Assembly (NCBI RefSeq): GCF_014201715.1
Contig: NZ_JACHFD010000015.1
Location: forward strand, 40,944 to 104,943
From: Haloferula luteola
GTDB taxonomy: Bacteria > Verrucomicrobiota > Verrucomicrobiia > Verrucomicrobiales > Akkermansiaceae
Direction of reading: 5' to 3'
Length of the DNA: 64,000 nt
Notes under the pieces: generated by a model
The model's input: only the letters and a program-made list of their open reading frames with translations
The model's database searches: none
What the model was told of the DNA's origin: nothing
Shown here: positions 63,404 to 64,000 of the stretch, in pieces
How positions within the stretch are numbered: the first letter of the stretch is position 1
Layout of the letters: every line of letters starts with the position of its first letter
Translations under genes and position numbers: made by a program

Positions 63404-63932
63404 TGCCGCTCTCTGACGCGTCCACGCTCGAAGGCCACGCTCCACGGAAAAGGCCCAAAGCCCCCCTCCCCTGACACTCAACGCTTTCCTATTAAGCAGG
63501 AGTGAATAGAGACGACAGGGGTCTCGCAGCTCTCATCTGCGCTCTCCTCCCCATCGACTAGGTCGGGCGAGCTTGGTGCGGATTCCCTCTCTCTCCACCA
63601 GATGGCTTCTCTCGTCGCTGTCTTGCCGGTCTTCATCCTTCACCCCGGCCAGACTCACTCCCATGAGCCCGAGGCTCACCCAGGCTGGGATCTTCAACGA
63701 ATCTCCGGCCTGCAAAGGTTCCTCGATCTTGCCGCGCATCACAGATCTCAAATCCTTATCTTCTTGTCCTTTCCTGTCATTCTTCGGTGAGGGAGCAGGA
63801 TCGCAGAGGGTTCATTTCCTTGATTCCTTGGGGAAGAACTTCATTTCAATGGGTTACGACAGCTTTCCTGGTTGACCGGATTTCTGATTCGAGATAAGTG
63901 TCTAATAGACCGATTGCCAAAAGTTCTTTCCG
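63404..63932. other. stretch without a supported gene
   Basis: No frame here reads as a clear protein. A 72-codon frame on the minus strand (63533-63751, with IPAWVSLGLMGVSLAGV near its start) and short plus-strand frames are possible, but composition and homology signals are weak. The DNA is less GC-biased after 63760 (AT-rich segments near 63820-63930), which may mark a promoter or the end of a gene from the right. Nothing further can be said. Confidence 0.4.
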
Positions 63933-63998
63933 CTATGGGGAGTGGGTGCGGCAGACCGAACGCATGAGATCCGGGCGCTTGAGCAGATCCCGGATGGA
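63933..63998 (-). CDS. possible end of a gene entering from the right
   Basis: A minus-strand frame is open from the window edge to a TAG at 63933-63935 and reads SIRDLLKRPDLMRSVCRTHS. It looks protein-like (amphipathic, basic), but 22 codons are too few to judge. Family unknown. Confidence 0.25.
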   Translation of the reverse strand, partial: SIRDLLKRPDLMRSVCRTHSP

Positions 63999-64000
63999 CT

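Overview
The window looks like chromosomal DNA of a Verrucomicrobia (PVC-group) bacterium. It is GC-rich with GC-rich third codon positions throughout. It holds a PEP-CTERM surface protein, a cytochrome c plus PVC-type dehydrogenase pair, a large surface protein with the phylum's typical beta-helical and C-terminal make-up, and many genes without a clear Shine-Dalgarno sequence (GTG and TTG starts are common). No phage, transposase, rRNA, tRNA or CRISPR array was seen. Placement below phylum is not supported.

Left part (1-16.8 kb). A surface uptake cluster (PEP-CTERM protein end, TonB-dependent receptor, predicted surface protein) converges on metE, which is divergent from metR. Next comes a four-gene operon (PepSY membrane protein, DUF2271, DUF4198, ApbE) that looks like a periplasmic flavinylation and redox system. 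Then follow a large surface protein, trmB, comEC, a TPR membrane protein and a RelE-like protein.

Urea island (16.9-29.2 kb). A sigma-54-like promoter and a 5' hairpin precede an outer-membrane barrel gene, urtABCDE (urea ABC importer) and ureABCEFGD (urease and its nickel assembly factors), all on the plus strand. A small His-rich membrane protein follows. Together they would bring urea across both membranes and hydrolyse it to ammonia and CO2, giving nitrogen under probable nitrogen control.

Middle part (29.2-47.3 kb). SDR oxidoreductase; GT32-like glycosyltransferase with a PLD-like protein; leuA with a possible leucine-rich leader peptide; a KefB/KefC-type antiporter; an operon uppP, M23 peptidase, thermonuclease-like, SMUG1-like glycosylase; DUF2062 protein; operon ileS-lspA-TPM protein; an Rrf2 regulator and SDR gene each preceded by a similar 19-bp dyad; cytochrome c plus PVC-type dehydrogenase.

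Right part (47.3-64 kb). Lipase-like hydrolase, alr, fdhD, prolyl oligopeptidase, an FdhF/YdeP-type molybdopterin oxidoreductase (probably the FdhD client), purN, moxR-type ATPase, an EamA transporter behind a promoter-terminator leader, argD-argF, an esterase, tilS, a GlsB/YeaQ protein, a type II pseudopilin and a thioesterase. The last 0.6 kb holds no convincing complete gene. The most interesting uncharacterised items are the flavinylation operon with a candidate FMN site in DUF2271, the surface cluster next to metE/metR, the leuA leader, the twin Rrf2 dyads, the sigma-54-like urea promoter and the eamA leader.
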